DNA of 7,862 nucleotides from Phycisphaerales bacterium UBA2396 (GTDB lineage: Bacteria; Planctomycetota; Phycisphaerae; Phycisphaerales; UBA1924), in NCBI GenBank assembly GCA_002343325.1, contig DDSG01000010.1:1-7862 (forward strand), in the 5' to 3' direction. The notes below the pieces were generated by a model that was not told the origin of the DNA, did not search any database, and worked only from the letters and a program-made list of their open reading frames with translations. The translations under genes were made by a program, and so were the position numbers. Below are positions 5,796 to 7,862 of this stretch, in pieces (position 1 is the stretch's first letter; each line of letters opens with the position of its first letter).

Positions 5796-6800
5796 TCACT
5801 GGCCGGCGAGGATGCGGCTGATGTTGGCGAGCGATTCGGTCTGGCGGGTGCGTGCGCTGAGCATCGCGGCCTGGGCGGCGCAGAGGACGGGCGCGAGGTG
5901 GATGGGCGGGTCGGCGGGCGAGCCGGGTTCGAGCGCCCGGGCGACGGCGTGGGCGATGCAGTGGGCGGCGGAGGTGTGGTGCGTGCGTTCGCTGGGCGAT
6001 TCGCGGAGCGAGCCCGAGACGTCGCGCCATTCGATGCCGACGTCGTCGACGGTGAGGCGTCCCTTGTCAGCGATGAGGAGGACGCGGCGGCGCCATCCCC
6101 CGGCGTGGTTCGAAGCGGTGAGTGTGGCGGCCCGGCCGTCGGTCCAGCGGAGGTGAGCGCTGAGCCCTCCGGCGAGCTTGCGGAGGGAGTCCGGGGTGGA
6201 GATGGGCAGGCCCGAGGGAGGGACGGGCGAGGCGTCGATGGTGTCGGGGTCGCCCATGAGGGAGAGGAGCAGTTCGATGCCGTCGAAGAGACGTGAGCCC
6301 AGCGAGGTTTCGTCGGGCGAGGCGAGCAGTTCGGCGTGGGCGAGGCGGATGGGCCCCAGGTCGGGGAGTAGTTCGAGGGCGTCGCGCACGGTGGGGGAGT
6401 GGCGGAAGAGCGAGAGGGGCCTGAAGGCGGCGGTGGCGCCGGGCGCTTGCCACTCGGGGGAGGCAAGGTCGAGGGCGGAGGCGGGGATGGGATCGAGGGA
6501 GAGGACGCGGACGCCGCGCGAGGCGGCGGCGGCGAGGATGGAGGCGTCGGCGGAGGCGGGGTCGGTGCCGAAGGAACCTGCGGCGAGGATGAGCACGACG
6601 CGGGCCTGCGGGTCAACGAGGAGCTGGCGGAGGTCGGTGGCGGGTTGAGCGAGGAGGTCGTTGGCGACGGCGTGGGATTGGCCGAGGTCCGGGGAGCCCG
6701 CGCGGACGATGGGGAGGTGGAGGAGCTCGCCGACGCGGCGGAGCATGGGGGCCTGGCTCGGAGAGAGCCAGGCGGAAATGGCGTTGGGCAGATCGCTCAT
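5796..6800 (-). CDS. Divergent Gfo/Idh/MocA-like oxidoreductase homologue
   Basis: Predicted protein of 334 residues. The layout recalls Gfo/Idh/MocA sugar oxidoreductases: a segment like their 'DP-x-VDAVLIATP' strand (about 63-75, DPQARVVLILAAG), then a helix and strand (about 86-103) where the family has its 'G-x-HVLxEKP' motif, a later FDGIELLLSLMGDP stretch like the family's 'DxGxHxLDLLxWLxGEP', and a LRWTDGRAATLTASN strand pair like the C-terminal sheet. But the N-terminus lacks a GxGxxG loop and the EKP motif is replaced by LDPIP, so cofactor binding and catalysis are doubtful. It may be a non-catalytic paralogue or a distant family. Start: ATG at 6800, where the protein-like sequence begins; no Shine-Dalgarno site. 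The frame stays open further upstream only across the complement of rnpB. It is back to back with rnpB. Confidence 0.62.
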   Translation of the reverse strand: MSDLPNAISAWLSPSQAPMLRRVGELLHLPIVRAGSPDLGQSHAVANDLLAQPATDLRQLLVDPQARVVLILAAGSFGTDPASADASILAAAASRGVRVLSLDPIPASALDLASPEWQAPGATAAFRPLSLFRHSPTVRDALELLPDLGPIRLAHAELLASPDETSLGSRLFDGIELLLSLMGDPDTIDASPVPPSGLPISTPDSLRKLAGGLSAHLRWTDGRAATLTASNHAGGWRRRVLLIADKGRLTVDDVGIEWRDVSGSLRESPSERTHHTSAAHCIAHAVARALEPGSPADPPIHLAPVLCAAQAAMLSARTRQTESLANISRILAGQ

Positions 6801-6811
6801 GGGCGAGGGAC

Positions 6812-6817
6812 AGTATC
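6812..6817 (-). promoter_or_regulatory. Possible -10 box of the Gfo/Idh-like gene
   Basis: The minus strand reads GATACT, 4 of 6 matches to the -10 consensus, 11 nt before the ATG at 6800. It would give a leader of only about 4-5 nt, in keeping with the missing Shine-Dalgarno site. Weak by itself. Confidence 0.22.
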
Positions 6818-6820
6818 GGC

Positions 6821-6826
6821 TAGAAT
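6821..6826 (+). promoter_or_regulatory. Candidate -10 box of rnpB
   Basis: TAGAAT matches the -10 consensus at 5 of 6 positions and lies 6 nt before position 6833, just where the P1 helix of the RNase P RNA begins. No convincing -35 box is seen 16-19 nt upstream; that region is already the first codons of the divergent gene. Confidence 0.5.
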
Positions 6827-6832
6827 GAGATG

Positions 6833-7267
6833 AAGGCGCGGCAGGGCGGCCGCGACGCCGGCGGAAACGTCGGCGTTGAGGAAAGTCCGAGCACGGCAGG
6901 ACACGGTGGTGGGTAACACCCACCCGTCGGGTCGATCCCCGGCGAGGGACAGTGCCACAGAAAAGACACCGCCGATGGCCGGCTTGCCGGCACAGGCAAG
7001 GGTGAAAAGGTGCGGTAAGAGCGCACCGCTCCCGCGGCGACGCGGGGGGCAGGGCAAACCCCACCGCGTGCAAGGTCACGCAGCTCCCGGGGCCGAAGGG
7101 CTCCACGGCCGGTCCGGCCGCGTGGAGCGGGTAGACTGCTCGAGCTTCGCGGCAACGCGGGGCCCAGAGAAATGGCCGCCGCACCCGCCAGGCCCGGCCC
7201 CGGAGCCCCCGTCAAGGTGGGGCTGGGAACCGGCGGGCGGCACAGAACTCGGCTTACGGCCGCGCCG
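6833..7267 (+). ncRNA. rnpB: RNase P RNA (bacterial class A type)
   Basis: Catalytic RNA that trims the 5' leader of pre-tRNAs together with the RnpA protein. The ends are set by the closing P1 helix: GGCGCGGC at 6835-6842 pairs perfectly with GCCGCGCC at 7259-7266. A P3-type hairpin (6855-6876) is capped by GAAA. The universal core is present: GAGGAAAGTCCGAGC (6878-6892) and ACAGAACTCGGCTTAC (7242-7257) supply the P4 region, where CCGAG (6887-6891) pairs with CTCGG (7248-7252), a covariant of the CCGGG/CCCGG pair in E. coli. Also visible are TGCGGTAAGAGCGCA (about 7012-7026), a 27-nt hairpin at 7101-7127, the L15 GGT that binds the tRNA 3' CCA (7130-7132, in GGGTAGACTGCTCGAGC) and AGAGAAATGGCCGCC (7166-7180). 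The length of about 432 nt is normal for class A. Confidence 0.97.
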
Positions 7268-7274
7268 GATCGAA

Positions 7275-7312
7275 CGCGGGCCCCGGAACCCCCGGGGCCC
7301 GCGGCCATTTTT
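7275..7312 (+). terminator. Rho-independent terminator of rnpB
   Basis: A perfect 12-bp GC stem (7275-7286 with 7292-7303, loop AACCC) is followed within 4 nt by five Ts at 7308-7312. It begins 8 nt after the RNase P RNA end. Because the stem is palindromic it could also slow transcription arriving from the convergent gene that ends at 7331, but there is no T-run on that side. Confidence 0.85.
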
Positions 7313-7330
7313 GCGGAGATGCGTGATGCG

Positions 7331-7862
7331 TTATTGGAGCGAGCGAACATCGCCCGCGGGCACCACCTGGGCGAGCGTGGGGAGGATGTAGTTGCGCCCG
7401 CCGTAGACGAAGGTTCGGCCGCTGAGGACGAGCTGGAGGTCGTCGCCGCGGCTTTGGGCGAGTTCGTCGAGCTTCTGAACAAGTCGGCAGCGGAGGAAGA
7501 CGACGGGCTTGTCGCCGGCGTTGGTGGTGCCGCCGTCGAAGGTGGCGGCGAGCTGTCCGCCGGGGAGGCGTGAGAGGCGGGCACGGCGGGAGACGATGGT
7601 GGTGCCTTCGGGGCGGACGCCCTTGGCTTCGTCCTTGGGTTCGTCGGGCTTTCGTGCGTCGGCGGGCTTGGGGACGTCGATCGCTTTGGCGGAGCCGCGC
7701 TTGGCCTCGAGGTCGCGGATGAGGTCGGCGACTTCGGGATCGTCGAGCTGCGGGGGCTGCGTGCTGGCGGGCGTGGTGGAGTCGGCCGGGGTTGCGTCGG
7801 GCGTCGAGCCTGGGCGCGACGAGGCCGGCGCGGTCGGCTTGGGATTTGCGTCGGCGGGGGGG
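7331..7862 (-). CDS. Unrecognised protein, C-terminal part (5' end outside window)
   Basis: The last 176 residues of a protein ending at TAA (7331-7333); its start lies beyond the window. I do not recognise the family. Visible residues 1-38 are a low-complexity Pro/Ala/Thr/Ser stretch. Then comes a short acidic helix-like segment LDDPEVADLIRDLEAK (39-54), a charged Lys/Pro/Asp linker to about 85, and a compact, probably beta-rich C-terminal domain (about 86-176) with the segments PVVFLRCRLVQKLDELAQ and LVLSGRTFVYGGRNYILP. This domain order suggests a protein with a disordered linker, perhaps exported or envelope-associated, but no signal peptide can be seen in the part present. It converges on rnpB. 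The coding strand is C-rich, like the other minus-strand genes to the right of 3.7 kb. Confidence 0.8.
   Translation of the reverse strand, partial: PPADANPKPTAPASSRPGSTPDATPADSTTPASTQPPQLDDPEVADLIRDLEAKRGSAKAIDVPKPADARKPDEPKDEAKGVRPEGTTIVSRRARLSRLPGGQLAATFDGGTTNAGDKPVVFLRCRLVQKLDELAQSRGDDLQLVLSGRTFVYGGRNYILPTLAQVVPAGDVRSLQ

Noticed and set aside
5060..6616. Long open frame of 518 codons on the minus strand across the saccharopine dehydrogenase-like gene and its neighbour
   Set aside because: Its translation is low-complexity Pro/Ser/Arg/Ala without domains and it overlaps two genes with clear family features in other frames. Such frames are expected at this GC content.
6801..7184. Upstream extension of the Gfo/Idh-like frame by 128 codons
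   Set aside because: It would run across the complement of most of the highly conserved RNase P RNA, and the added residues show no domain. The ATG at 6800 is the better start.

Overview
This high-GC window (7,862 bp) is bacterial chromosome with almost no spare DNA. It holds six protein genes and one RNA gene, and every intergenic gap is under 150 bp. The mix fits a peptidoglycan-making, high-GC Gram-negative. I favour a planctomycete of the Phycisphaerae type: GTG starts are common, Shine-Dalgarno sites are missing at some genes, the division-and-cell-wall (dcw) cluster is reduced, and a saccharopine dehydrogenase-like gene and a divergent Gfo/Idh/MocA-like gene sit next to it. The lineage is an inference, because no rRNA or other decisive marker is present.

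Layout. From 4519 down to 1 on the minus strand runs a compact cell-wall/division operon: rsmH (16S rRNA m4C1402 methyltransferase), a membrane-anchored protein with two LysM domains, a small FtsL-like bitopic protein, and a class B penicillin-binding protein (FtsI-like transpeptidase) that leaves the window at position 1. All four genes begin with GTG. Divergent from rsmH, 91 bp away, lies a saccharopine dehydrogenase-like oxidoreductase (4611-5774, +). It converges, with a 21-bp gap, on a degenerate Gfo/Idh/MocA-like protein (5796-6800, -).

Back to back with that gene is rnpB, the RNase P RNA (about 6833-7267, +), with its conserved core, closing P1 helix and a strong GC-rich terminator. 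Convergent with rnpB is the 3' part of an unrecognised protein gene (7331-7862, -) with a low-complexity N-terminal stretch and a compact C-terminal domain.

How they work together. The four minus-strand genes form a plausible septal peptidoglycan module: FtsL-like and FtsI-like proteins are expected partners in the divisome, and the LysM protein, lying between rsmH and ftsL, is a candidate peptidoglycan-binding division or wall factor. rnpB and the two oxidoreductase-like genes are probably independent units.

Most notable for a second look: the LysM protein in the dcw slot, an apparent duplicated linker-plus-LysM unit inside it, a reversal of G/C strand skew inside the operon without any change of gene direction, and the Gfo/Idh-like protein that lacks the usual nucleotide-binding and catalytic signatures. 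I saw no CRISPR array, tRNA, insertion sequence or phage gene, and no convincing new defence or mobile system.
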